Positions 41,583-52,559 of a stretch of 64,000 nt of DNA are shown here, one piece after another. Within the stretch, counting starts at the first letter, position 1, and each line of letters begins with the position of its first letter. This DNA comes from Turritopsis dohrnii. Lineage: Eukaryota; Cnidaria; Hydrozoa; Anthoathecata; Oceaniidae. The stretch spans positions 248,001 to 312,000 of the forward strand of contig BQMF02000295.1 in the NCBI GenBank assembly GCA_027922465.2, read 5' to 3'. Below the pieces are notes generated by a model that searched no databases, had not been told where the DNA came from, and saw nothing but the letters and a program-made list of their open reading frames with translations. The position numbers and the translations under genes are program-made.

Positions 41583-44185
41583 TCATCATCATCATCATCA
41601 TCATCATGTTTTTATTTTCCATAATAATAACTAAATATTTTACAATAACTGAAAATGGAAGGAGACCACCCAATAGAGTAAAATACTAATCAGAGGGAGT
41701 GGCCACCAAATATGCTACTTCAATATATTGGACAAAAAAAAAATGAAAAAAAAAAAAATAAAATAAAATAAATGAAATAAAAAAAATAAATAAAAGTACA
41801 AATAATAACAATTAGAAAAATATATATGCAGCAGAATCAGTCAGTGACGGTATAGCTATCAAAGAAATGTTTCACCACAATTGATTTAATCTTAGCGAGA
41901 GTTAAATTAGACAGATCAATGCTAGGATTGAGATTTTGGAAAAAGTTCCACTGTTGGATGGCAAGATGACTTAAAGATCTAAGGCCGTAAAGGGTCGATT
42001 TGAAGTTAGGACAACTTAATAAACCCCTATTTCTTGCCCTGGTTCCGTATAAATGATTAATTTTTGAGAATTGGAAAGTATTAAGGGTGTCTAGAGGTAA
42101 ACAAGAGTTCATGTTTTGGTGCACAAATTGTATGTTAAGGACTTTGACAAGATCAAAAACATTTAGGATTTTTAGTTCGGAAAAAATCGGAGCGCTAGGT
42201 GTACGGTTATTAGAGAATGTCATGATTCTTATAGCAAACTTTTGAAGAACCAGTATCCGGTGTGTGGTTTGAGTATCACAAAGCCCCCAAAGCTGACAAG
42301 CGTAGCGAAGATGAGAGTTAAAAAGAGAATGGTAAATTCCAACTAGAGCTTTTTTTGGAATAAAATGGCGAATTTTCGATAGTGCCCCATTAGCCCTTTG
42401 CAGTTTAAAACACAATTCGGAAACATGAGTTTTCCATTGAAGATGTTCTTCTAAATAAACACCTAAATATTTCACACTAGTGCTTGGGTAAATACGCTTT
42501 CCAAAAACTTTAAGAACAGGTATGAAAGGCAAAGATTTAGTTTTTGATCTGAAAATTAGAAATTCTGTTTTTTCAGCATTTAGAGCAATTTTATTGGCAT
42601 TTAGCCAGCTGCTCAGGAAATTAAGGTCAAGATTGACTCTCCTACATAGGCGTTCTAATGAGTTTTAAAAGTATAACAGGTGAGTGTCGTCCGCGAAGTG
42701 GTAAGTTTCAGATGACACAATTGCTGTGTGAAGGTCATTGATATACAACAAGAATAACAGAGGCCCCAAAACTGAGCCTTGAGGGACGCCATGTTTAACC
42801 AATTTGAGCTTAGACTTAGAACTACCAACAGCTACGTATTGAAGACGAGATGAAAGATAAGATCTAAACCATTGGTTAACAACTCCTCTTAATCCATAGT
42901 GCTCAAGCTTCGAAAAGAGAATAGAATGATCAACGGTATCAAATGCTTTTTGCAGATCGGCAAACACACCACAGGCAAACTCACCTTTATCTAAACAACG
43001 TCTTATTCGCTCAACAATATTAAGTAATGTGTGAATGGTGGAATGAGATTTCCGAAAGCCAAACTGCTTTTGGTAGATAATGTTATGAATATTAACAAAA
43101 TTTACTACCCTATGATACATTAGTTTTTCAAAAAATTTTTCAATATTGGATAATAGGGAAATTGGGCGGTAATTAGAGACTTCAAGTGGTGAGCCTTTTT
43201 TGAAAATGGGAATAACTTTAGTGGTTTTCAGTGTGTTTGGAAAGCTACCGGTTTCGAAGGAGCGGTTAACAAGGAAAGCAATTGGATTGGATATATCACG
43301 ATGAAGAAATTTTAAGATTCGTATAGGAATACTGGTAGGACCAGATGATTTGGAAAGTGAAAAAGACAAGATAATTTTAGAGACTTCTTCAGCAGTAACA
43401 GGAGATAAGAACATGGAGCTGGGATTTCTATTACGAAGATAAGAAGAAAAATGCTTGTGAGAGTTGGGAATTTTTGATCGGATAGAGTCAGGTATAGAAG
43501 TGAAAAAGTCATTAAAAGATTCAGCTACTTGGATAGGATCAGAAATAACACTGTTGTGGGACTTAAAGGAAATAGGTGAAAATAATTTCTTTGGTTTTAT
43601 TGAAATAAGTTCCCTAACGCCTTGCCAGATTTTTTGCATGCTGTTGGAATGAGTTTGGAAATAAGATGTGAAATGATTGTTTTTGCTTCGTCTGATGAGG
43701 CTCACAATCATATTCCTATAACGTTTGAATAGTGCATGAAATTCTCTTTTTGTGGTAGGATTCTTGGCTTTTAAGAATTTTCGGAAATAAAAATCCCGTT
43801 TAGACATTGACTTGATCATAGCTTTGGTAATCCATGGTTTTTGACGAGTTTTTAGTTGTCTTTTGGTGAGTTTGACTGTGGGTAGATGACGATCTACAAG
43901 GTTTTGCATTTTGTCGTTAAAAATATCAAAGCAGTGGTTTGGGTCGTTTGACTCTGCTTGAGAAAACATTTCGTCCCAGTTAATGTCAAGGTATTCAAGT
44001 ATAAAGTTTTCCCGGTCGAATTTAGACCAATCTTTAATGAATACAGGCTCTCTTCTTCCGTCATTATCAAAGGAATCAGATTTGAAAAGACAGAACTGAG
44101 GTAAATGATCAGAAATGTTATGTATAATATTGCCAGAAATACATTGATTATCAGTGACGGAAGAAAAGATGTTGTCAATTAACGT
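41583..44185 (-). mobile_element. 5'-truncated LINE inserted in the plus-strand LINE
   Basis: On the minus strand it starts at 44185 inside the endonuclease (LIDNIFSSVTD, HNISDHLPQF), runs through the RT, and ends in an ATG-triplet microsatellite (plus-strand CATCAT run 41584-41606), a 3' tail type common in L2/CR1-like LINEs. Both junctions interrupt one ancestral coding sequence of the host LINE, which confirms the borders. Confidence 0.85.
41837..43969 (-). pseudogene. LINE reverse transcriptase with a single nonsense codon
   Basis: Two frames (43969-42665 and 42532-41837) are in the same register, separated by one TAA (42667-42665) just after FADDTHLLYF, the catalytic block (FADD in place of the usual YADD). 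Before it are SKSSGPTSIPIRILKFL, FKKGSPLEVSNYRPISLLSNIEKFFEKLM, KQFGFRKSHSTIHTLL, FADLQKAFDTVDH and GVPQGSVLGPLLFLLYINDL. After it come VKYLGVYLEEHLQWKTHV and the C-terminal LQKFAIRIM region ending FFDSYTVTD. The frame continues upstream to 44185 with endonuclease residues. With one point mutation it is nearly intact, hence recent. Confidence 0.88.
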
Positions 44186-44859
44186 TTGGGACCTCCTATT
44201 TATCCTATGGAGGCCCGTACTGAAAGATATCGTAATTCGTTTTTTCCTTATTGTATACGACAGTGGAATAATCTGGATAGTCGTATAAGGAACCTCCCAT
44301 CGATCTCAAACTTTAAACGTGCTCTTTTTGATTTTTTGAGAGCAAAATCACAACCGACTTTCAGGGTGAATAATCATGTAATAACTATGTTGGGTTCATT
44401 TTTCTCACTCGGTTAAGGGTTGGTTTTAGTCACCTGCGTGAACATAAGATTAGGCATAGCTTTATGGATACTGTTGGTCCCTTTTGACATGTAGATTGAA
44501 CGCAATTGAAAGCACTGAACGTTACTTTTTGCAATGCTCGAATTTTTCACACCAAAGAATTATTTTATTTGACAACCTCCAAAACTTAAACATAAATATG
44601 TTCCCGCTGAGTCTCTCCTTTCTATGCAAACTATTACTCTTTGGTGGTACTAATGCCACAAAGTAGGTAAATTCCAACATTATGAACTTTGTCATTACTT
44701 ATCTTTGTGACTCTAATCGATTCACCGGGCCATTGTATTGAGAACGTAACTACATATGTACAGCATTTTCTATTTTTATTTTTCTCTTCTTTCCCTTTTC
44801 TTTTCTTAATAATTTTGATATATTTGATATAAAATTTTGATATAATTGATATACCTTAA

Positions 44860-45238
44860 GGGAAGAAATTTTCGCGGGAAGAAATTTTCGCGGAATTTAA
44901 TTTCGCGGTTGAAATGGTAAAAATGGCCGATTTTCGCGGAATTTAATTTCGCGATTGACCAATTTTAACATGTTTCGCGGAATTAAATTTCGCGGTTTTC
45001 GATTTTCAAACAAATACTTAACAGAAAAAATGCCTCCTTTTTTGCGTTGTAAATCGTTTTTTCTTTTATTATTTAATATATAAAGTTAAAATCGAATTTT
45101 CGCGGAATTTAATTTCGCGATTGAGCAATTTTGACGTGTTTCGCGGAATTTAATTTCGCGGTTAGGGGCAAAAATCGCGAAATTAAATTCCGCGAAAATT
45201 TCTTCCGCGAAAATTTCTTCCCGCGAAAATTTCTTCCC
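44860..45238. repeat. 379-bp MITE with TTAA target sites
   Basis: The ends are long inverted repeats starting GGGAAGAAATTTTCGCG, flanked by TTAA at 44856-44859 and 45239-45242. The interior repeats TTTCGCGGAATTTAATTTCGCG-type blocks several times in both orientations. TTAA duplication is characteristic of piggyBac and Kolobok superfamilies; no transposase is encoded. Confidence 0.85.
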
Positions 45239-45385
45239 TTAAGGTATGTTTTTATTCTTTAATTTGAATTATTTGTTTTGGAATTCCTTTCCCTGGAGAT
45301 ATCGCTTTGAGCGGCTGGCGGGGGCGGGAATTCTTAGATGTTTGTTTTTGTAACTGTAGTTAAATAAAGAAAAATAAAATAAAAT

Positions 45386-46155
45386 AAACACGGTATCGGC
45401 AAATTATCGAGACAGAAGGTTTATCAAAACTCAAAAAACGCTAACAAGCGGCTTTATCGCGTGATCAAAAGCATACCTCGTAGCATACACGTAGCACGAA
45501 TACACTATCAAAGACTCCAATCATCAAAAGTAGCACGTCAAGGATGATAGTGCATAGATAAAATGCTAACTATGGACAAGGAATGTACAGTAGACAATCA
45601 TTTTAACGATCATGTTACCTATCAACTTCTTTTAGAATCAAGTTGAGACTGAAACTGAAACTGAAAGAAGGAACAAGGGGAGACAAGAAGAGGCAAGGAG
45701 AGATAAGGGGGTGTTCGTGATAGAAACGATATGTGTTAGGTAGAACACTAAGTCGACTTATGATTTAGGGTACAGGGCTTGTATCTTTTTATACTGAAGC
45801 AGGGAACAAGGAAACACAAGAGGGGGAAACGGGGAGAGAAGAGTGGGCGACGGGTTTATAAGAATTCTGGCCATGATTAAAGGAACGTCTTAGCACACAT
45901 AAGTCAATCATGAGTGCTATGTGTCATGATAATTTAAGTAAGATTTGATTTGCGCCATGCAATTTTGATACCGCCTTATTCAAGGGCGGCACTACAACGC
46001 AACTTTTAGGTAAACTTTGAGGCCAGTAAACTATTCATCTTTTAATAACTGATCATTTTATTTTAATTTTATTGATGCGACTCTCTGTTGGATTGTTTCA
46101 ATATATTTTCTTCACAGACGATTGAAATTTCATTCTTTTTCCTCATTAGTTGACT
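45386..46155. other. Stretch without a recognisable gene
   Basis: It follows the LINE tail. It contains a purine-rich stretch (45640-45720, 45800-45850) but no coding frame or repeat boundary that can be named. Confidence 0.4.
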
Positions 46156-49111
46156 TCTATATATTAATAGCCGATTCTCTGTCTGTCTGTCTGTCTGTTT
46201 GTTTGTCTGTAAGTCACTTAAAATGGTAGATTGAGTTGTGAGCGAAATTTTTTCTTTTTTTGTGTGCGACGTGAGTTCGAAACAAATACATTGCAACCCC
46301 AATCGAACGTGACTTTTTTTGGCTGGTGAACTAATAGAGATAACGTTTTGTTTCTATTATTATTGTTAGTTTTATCTTCCAATGACCACCGTTGACTTGG
46401 CTTTGAAAACAATACATCAACTAAATACAAAGAAACTAACTGATTAAACATTTTAGACAAAAGGCAGCAGTGGCAATACGTGGTAGCATATTCGGTTTGC
46501 CAGTGTATCCTAACGTATATTTGCCTGACTCTCTGAGACGTGTGAACTTCTTTTTCGAGCAATCAAAATGTTTAAAAACCGATAGGTAAAAAAAGAGTAT
46601 CATGAAACAAAATATTTTCTTGCTTTTGTCTTAAAAGTTGTCTTAATTTCTTTTAATCGATTTCTTTTAATCGATTTTAATCTGATCAAACGCTTTTTAT
46701 TCACTTAATTTATTTAGCACGTGCATTTTTTTCTCCTCCCGTGTGATTTTTTTAAGAGAAACCATTTTTTCACCTACTTTTGACAGCACCAATGTTAGAG
46801 CGCATAAAACAAAAGCTAATAATAAGTTGAAGAGTTTTTTCTCTCTGCGTTTTGAGTGTATTGCTAAACTGATATTTGATTGGTTTAAAATCGTAAATAA
46901 AAACCACGTGAAGTTCACGTTCAGAATGCATTGTGTAAAGCTGACATTTTAAATGCGATCGCGACAATGAACGGCTGAGTTAAGAATATGCAAGATTTGA
47001 AACACCAGGAACGTACTTCTCTTCATGCGCAAACGAGCTTTATTTAGCGATAAAGCCAGCAGCAAAGGAAGTCTTGTCGCTGGTTCAACGTGCAATAATT
47101 TGGAGCAGGTGGTGACACAACGCAGGCTGAACATGGGCGGCGAGCGACGCCGCCTTGACGGCTAGTCTATATATTAATAGCCGATTCTCCGTTTGTTTGT
47201 TTGTTTGTTTGTTTGTTTGTGTGTCTGTCACGCAAAATGGTAGATTGAGTTGTGAGAGTAAATACTTTGTTTTATTTTGTGCGACGTCAGTGTGAAACCA
47301 TTGTATTGAGACCCAATTAAAACGCGACGTTTAGGGAAAATTATCTTGGTAACCAACAGGGATACCTGACGTTTTCTGGGGTCCGCGATACAGGCGATGG
47401 GGTGATGAAAAATTTGGGTCTAATTTTTTTTGGGGGGACGGGTCTGTGAGGTCATCAAAATATTTGATCAAGGATATCTCCGGAACAGGAGGTCGTAGCG
47501 AAACGATCCCATACATTTTTTTTATCAGTTTTTGGAGCTCTACAACATGAGCATACTTATTATTGCCAATTCTCTAATTTTGTTTTTCGTGAACTTAACG
47601 CAGGCTGGACATGGGCGGCGAGCGACGCCGCCTTGGCGGCTAGTCTATATATTAATAGCCGATTCTCTGTTTGTTTGTTTGTTTGTTTGTTTGTGCGTTT
47701 GTTTTTTTGTAAGTCACGCAAAATGGTAGATTGAGTTGTGAGAGTGATTATTTTATTTTATTTTGTGCGACGTCAGTGTGAAACCATTGTATTGAGACCC
47801 TAATCGAATGCGACGTTTAGGGAAAATTATCTCGGTAACCAATAGGGATAACTGACGTTTTTTGGGGTCCGCCATGCAGACCATAGAGTGACGAAAAATT
47901 TGGGTCTAATTTTTTTTGGGGACGGGTCTATGACGTCATCAAAATTTTGATAAAAAATATCTCCGTAACGGTTAGTCGTAGCAAAACGATCCCATACATT
48001 TTTTTGATCAGTTTTTCGAGCTCTACAACATGGGCACACTTATTATTGCCAAATCCTTAATTTTATTTTTTGTGAACCCAACGCAGGCTGAAGGTGGACA
48101 TGGGCGGCGAGCGACGCCGCCTTTGCGGCTAGAGTATTTGTTAATAGCCGATTCTCCGTCCGTTTGTTTGTTTGTAAGTCACGCAAAATGGTAGATTGAG
48201 TTGTGAGCGTAATTATTTCTTTTCTGTGTGCGACGTGAGTTCGAAACAAATACATTGCAACCCCAATCGAACGCGACTTTTTTTGGCTGTTGAACCAATA
48301 GAGCTAAGTTTTGTTTTTATTATTATTGTTAGTTTTATATTCCAAGGACCACCGTTGACTTGGCTTTGAAAACAATAGATCAACAAATACAAAGAAACAA
48401 ACTGATTAAACATTTTGGACAAAAAGCAGCAGTGGCAGAACCTGGCAGCATGTGCGGTTTGCCAGTGTATCCTAACGCTTGCCTGACTGTCTGAGACGGG
48501 TGAACTTTTTTTGGAGCAATCAAAATGTTTAGAAACCGATACGTATAAAAAGAGTATCCTGAAACAAAATATTTTTTTGTTTTTGTCTTAATAGTTTCTT
48601 TTAATTTATCTTAATCTGATCGAACGTTTTTTATTCACTTCATTCATTTAGCACGTGCATTTTTTCCTCCTCCGGTGTGATCTTTTTAAGAGAAAAAATT
48701 TTTTCACCTACTTCTGAAGCACCCATGTTAGAGCGCGTAAAACAAAACCTAATAATAAGTTGAAACGTTTTTTCTCTCTGCGTTTTGAGTGTATTGTTAA
48801 ACTGACATTTGATTGGTTTGAAATTGTAAATAAAAACCACGTGAAGTTCACGTTCGGAATGCATTGTGTAAAGCAAGAAAGTCTACTGACATTTTAAATG
48901 CGACCGCGACAATGAACGGCTGAGTTTAAGAACATGCATGTTTTGAAACACCAGGAACGTATTTCTCTTCACGTGCAAACGAGCTTTATTAAGCGATAAA
49001 GCCAGCAGCAAAGGAAGTCTTATTGCTGGTTTTAAGTGCAATCATTTAGAGCAGGTGGTGATAGATCGCAGGTTGAACATGGGCGGCGAGCGACGCCGCC
49101 TTGGCGGCTAG
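46156..49111 (+). mobile_element. Head-to-tail array of four Helitron-like elements, two size classes
   Basis: Units are 46156-47165 (1010 bp, long), 47166-47643 (478, short), 47644-48132 (489, short) and 48133-49111 (979, long). All share the 5' terminus (TCTATATATTAATAGCC; decayed in the last unit) and 3' hairpin plus CTAG. The first about 80 bp and last about 40 bp are common to both classes while the middles differ. Units abut without spacer, and T follows the last CTAG. No protein is encoded. Confidence 0.8.
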
Positions 49112-50067
49112 TTAATTATTGTTTTGCTATTGTAAAATGTCAACTTAAAATTGATTGAAAATAAATAGTTAAACAAATGAACAAACAAATAAATAAACAA
49201 ACAAACAGATGTGTTTTAAATAAATAAATTCACAGTCGAGGCAAAATGGACACCAAATAATATTTACCTGTTTCAAAAGCATTTACAAACAACTTTAAAA
49301 GAAAGCATGATTTTTTTCAAGTTCGTTCCAATTTAATCTTAGTGAAAATATTTGAAAGCATCTGATCGAAGAAACTTTTAAAATAAAATAAATTTCAGAT
49401 TGTTTAAGTTTGGATCAACTGATTATATTGAAACACGAAAACTGTCAATCGCCAAGAAGAGATATGGAGAACATGGTTGTGAGGAGGATTTTAGCGGTTC
49501 TGTTCTACAAAACCGGAAAATTCATACCCATTAATGAGCAATTTCACATAGCACCCTGATATAGTTGGTAAAACGATTGATCACGAGGGCTGCCTGTTTG
49601 TTATTAAAATATCATTCTATGAAAAATAAACGTATTGTTGACACAAGTTGTTGTTTGTTGTTTCAAGTTCGCATTTTAAGCCGTGACCACTCGCCACTGA
49701 GTCCCGAACTAGGTTGGAGGACAGCAACTAGGTAAGCATACTTAAAAAGAAGGCTACTTGTTGAAAGTTACTAGGTACAGTGTACTGAGTCCTACAAGTG
49801 AAAGATATTTTCTACTGTAACTCTTAAAAAGAAATAGGAACACGGTGTTGCAGACAGTCTGTTTTTAACATCAAGTCATGTTGCAGACATTTTGTAAACA
49901 ACAACTTGGCTGTTTGTTGAACAGAACGTCCTCAACAATGGTTGCAAAACATAATCCAAATATCCTTATTTTGATTTCCTATGTTTTGATCTTCCATGTT
50001 TATGTCAAACCCTAAAAAAACAGTAAAAAGATTTAATTTGCAGACAATCTAGACATCTGATAATATT
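49112..50067. other. Stretch without a recognisable gene
   Basis: It starts with an AAAC/AAAT-rich run (49180-49225). No coding frame, RNA gene or element terminus could be supported. Confidence 0.4.
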
Positions 50068-50385
50068 TAGTAAGAAGAATATCTTTCATGCAAGAGATCG
50101 GGGTTCAATTCCCCTTGGCGGTGATTCACTATGCGCGAGTGAATGTACCATAGCGCCGGGTCGACCCATGCCATGTGAGGGAAATGAGGTATATGATACA
50201 TCAGGTGTTGCAGGAAGGTCATCCAGAAGAGCACAGGCCCTTGATTGGGTTTGTGTCACTCATGAGAGTGTCAAATACTTCGGAACCTCCAGCCTAAGCC
50301 GTGGCCCCTCCTGGAAAGCAGATGTAATTGCAACTGAGTGAGGCTAGCCGTGTAAAACAAATACCAAATAAATAAATAAATAAAT
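50068..50385 (+). repeat. tRNA-derived SINE
   Basis: A pol III B box, GGTTCAATTCC, at 50102-50112 sits in a T-arm-like GGGG...CCCC stem, preceded by anticodon-arm-like sequence; the A box is missing, so the 5' end is truncated. A GC-richer unrelated body follows and the element ends in an AAATA-type tail (50357-50385), suggesting mobilisation by a LINE with the same tail. Confidence 0.7.
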
Positions 50386-50766
50386 TGTTGGAAGGTCGGC
50401 TGATTTTAATAAAGATATCAATTGTGGCAATGTAGCCTTGTCTGTTTATCACACTCTCTCATAACAGAATCCAGCTTAGAGGAGTTGGAAATATAAAATC
50501 AGAAACCATCTTTGCTGGAAGACGTCAAATGTCGTGAGTTTTAACCTGACAGCTAAAACTAAAATATTTAAAACTGGCTTAAGAAAACCATGGAACAGGA
50601 ACAAACACAGCACTCCTGGTGTGCGTGTGTATCTTTGCGGTGTGTTTGAAGTAAAACTTTAAAAACTTACCACAAACATGAGAAGGCAGCAGTGTATTCT
50701 ATATGTGGATTATAATTGTGTGGTTTTATCAAAATATTTTGTCTGGGGATTTACGTGGAGAATTGT

Positions 50767-50774
50767 TATAAATA
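50767..50774 (+). promoter_or_regulatory. Probable TATA box
   Basis: TATAAATA lies 99 bp upstream of the start codon of the FAD-linked oxidase gene; initiation near 50797 or slightly upstream would be expected. Confidence 0.45.
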
Positions 50775-50791
50775 CAGATCAAAAATTCAAA

Positions 50792-50857
50792 ATGTTGCGT
50801 TGTTGGAAAAAAGCAATCGAGCCAATCGAACTGAAATTGCTACGAGCTGAAGGTTAA
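50792..50857 (+). CDS. Short upstream ORF (21 codons)
   Basis: An ATG at 50792 opens a 21-codon frame, MLRCWKKAIEPIELKLLRAEG, ending in TAA nine bases before the main ATG at 50866. If transcription starts upstream of 50792 it would be a uORF that could reduce or regulate translation of the oxidase. The TATA position places the start site close to this ATG, so inclusion in the mRNA is uncertain. Confidence 0.3.
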   Translation: MLRCWKKAIEPIELKLLRAEG

Positions 50858-50865
50858 GAGTAGTT

Positions 50866-52377
50866 ATGGCAACATCTAACGATGCCCAATTGATGCAGTT
50901 TATGAGTCATATCCTGAAAACTCAACGAAAAGATATAGTTGTACCTGATGTACCTAATGAACCCGAACATCCTGTTACTGTTGTTACCACAGTAAAGGAG
51001 ATAAAAGATCAAATTCAAAAAGCCATCACGAACAAGACAATCGTACGTGTTGTGGGGTCAAAACATTCGGTAGAAAAAAGTATCTTTAACTTCCCATCCC
51101 ATGGAATAACATTAAAGTTGGAAGGAGGCTTAAGAACCGTGACAAAACAAGAAGTGACTGTGGATCCAGAAACCAAGAAAAAGTTTTTAAAGGTTCGTGT
51201 TGGTGCCGGTTGTAACATTGGTGTTGATCCAGATGATCATACATCAGATATTGAAAACAGTTTAGCTCATCAAATTAACAGCCAAGGTTTTGCTTTACCA
51301 ATCACAGGAGGAATTATTTACCAAACAGTTGGTGGTTTCTTAGCAACTGGATCTGCCGGGGGGAGCTTGAAACATGGTTTAGCTGAGTGCATTGATGATT
51401 TAGAATTTATCGATGGCACAGGTACGGAACAGACCGCTAAAAGAGGCACAGACGAATGGTCTGCTGTTGGTGTGTCTATGGGCTTATATGGTGTAATCAC
51501 CTACGTTACTTTATTGCTACCAGAAACATTTTTCGTCTCAGGTACACAGATAACAAAACCTTTTGATAAATCTGACATCGATCCAAAAAGTATTGTCAAT
51601 ACACTAAAAACACAGGAATACTTCCGTGCTAATTGGTTTCCTCAGAAAGGAGTAAGCAAAGCGCAGCAATGGGCTGCCAAACAAGTTCCTGTTGATGAGA
51701 AGCCCATACCTTACGTAGATCCGATGGGTTGTGAGTTAATGGCTGCAGGGGCTGGTTTGGTGTTATGGTTTACAAGTACATTGCTACAAAAAGAAAAGGT
51801 TTCTCATAATGATCTTGTAATTCAAGAAACTCTTCTTGATTTATTTTTGAATGGCAAAGAAACTGAATTCAAAGATTATTGGTATAAAATTTTGCCGCAA
51901 GACAATTCAGTTCCCACTGATTCCATCTTTCCTATTCAATTCACGGAAATATGGTTGCCGGTAGAAGAAGCAAGTGAAGTTATCAAGAAGCTAGAAGAAA
52001 TGTTTAAAGATCCCAAAGCTGCGGGCAACTTTGCCACCGAAATCTATGGTGCAAAGAAATCGCCATTCTGGTTAAGCATGTCTCACGATCAAGATTGCAT
52101 AAGAGTGGATGCATATTGGTTCAAGTATAATGTTGGTAATCTGCGGACATTTTATGATCATTTCTGGAAAACGCTTTTGAGTTCCAAGAGTCGTTTGCAT
52201 TGGGGGAAGTTTATGCCGACACCTGGTCAAAAGGTAAATGACCAGGTTACTTATAACCTTGCTTACTTGAAAACCGTTTATAAGAAATTGGATGATTGGT
52301 TGACATTACGAAAGAAGTATGATCCTCACAATATCTTCCTTAATGATTACTGGAAGGGATATTTTGAAATCAAATGA
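50866..52377 (+). CDS. FAD-linked oxidase, aldonolactone (L-gulonolactone) oxidase-like
   Basis: A 503-residue single-exon protein of the vanillyl-alcohol-oxidase fold. Residues about 35-220 are the PCMH-type FAD domain: VRVVGSKHS around residues 60-68, where His67 is placed like the flavin-linking histidine of aldonolactone oxidases (GSGHS), then YQTVGGFLATGSAGGS and LEFIDGTG. The C-terminal half resembles the D-arabinono-lactone oxidase domain, with FTEIWLPV, a LHWGK motif at 444-448 (HWAK in L-gulonolactone oxidase) and KYDPHNIFLNDYW at the end. The family oxidises sugar lactones with oxygen, as in ascorbate-type synthesis; the actual substrate is unknown. No signal peptide or membrane segment is seen. 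The start is the first in-frame ATG after an upstream stop. Codon use is ordinary for the window. Confidence 0.85.
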   Translation: MATSNDAQLMQFMSHILKTQRKDIVVPDVPNEPEHPVTVVTTVKEIKDQIQKAITNKTIVRVVGSKHSVEKSIFNFPSHGITLKLEGGLRTVTKQEVTVDPETKKKFLKVRVGAGCNIGVDPDDHTSDIENSLAHQINSQGFALPITGGIIYQTVGGFLATGSAGGSLKHGLAECIDDLEFIDGTGTEQTAKRGTDEWSAVGVSMGLYGVITYVTLLLPETFFVSGTQITKPFDKSDIDPKSIVNTLKTQEYFRANWFPQKGVSKAQQWAAKQVPVDEKPIPYVDPMGCELMAAGAGLVLWFTSTLLQKEKVSHNDLVIQETLLDLFLNGKETEFKDYWYKILPQDNSVPTDSIFPIQFTEIWLPVEEASEVIKKLEEMFKDPKAAGNFATEIYGAKKSPFWLSMSHDQDCIRVDAYWFKYNVGNLRTFYDHFWKTLLSSKSRLHWGKFMPTPGQKVNDQVTYNLAYLKTVYKKLDDWLTLRKKYDPHNIFLNDYWKGYFEIK

Positions 52378-52552
52378 TTTTAAATAGATTCATACGCTTT
52401 CTTTATTTATCAATATATGATTATTATTTTGAGAACTTAAAAGTCTGAGAACATATGTACAACCGAGTTTAACGGAGAATTCTGTTTAATAAGACGTTTG
52501 TCTAACAAGATCGTCAGGATTTTTAACTAAATACCTCGCTCTTCCAAACGAA

Positions 52553-52558
52553 AATAAA
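52553..52558 (+). terminator. Polyadenylation signal of the oxidase gene
   Basis: AATAAA about 175 bp after the stop codon, the first canonical signal seen downstream. Confidence 0.5.
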
Positions 52559-52559
52559 A

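Larger units (their letters stand above)
41260..45385 (+). mobile_element. 3' part of a LINE split by two later insertions
   Basis: Three plus-strand pieces form one LINE 3' end. 41260-41583 encodes the RT tail (LRRFLPRDTLL, PHLDYGDIIYD, LAITGCFYGTSREKLYSELGLESL, FYKIFNSMAPQYLLDHLP). 44186-44855 resumes with PPIYPMEARTERYRNSFFPYCIRQWNNL and a frameshifted C-terminal zinc-knuckle-like region (SHLREHKIRHSFMDTV, TEHYFLQCSNF). 45243-45385 is the 3' UTR ending in an AAATA-type tail. The gaps are filled by a minus-strand LINE and a TTAA MITE. Confidence 0.8.

Noticed and set aside
41444..41689. Open frames with poly-His or poly-Ile
   Set aside because: They read through the CAT triplet microsatellite that is the 3' tail of the antisense LINE.
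50068..50130. Candidate tRNA gene
   Set aside because: Only the T arm/B box is convincing, the A box is missing, and a SINE body with an AAATA tail follows.
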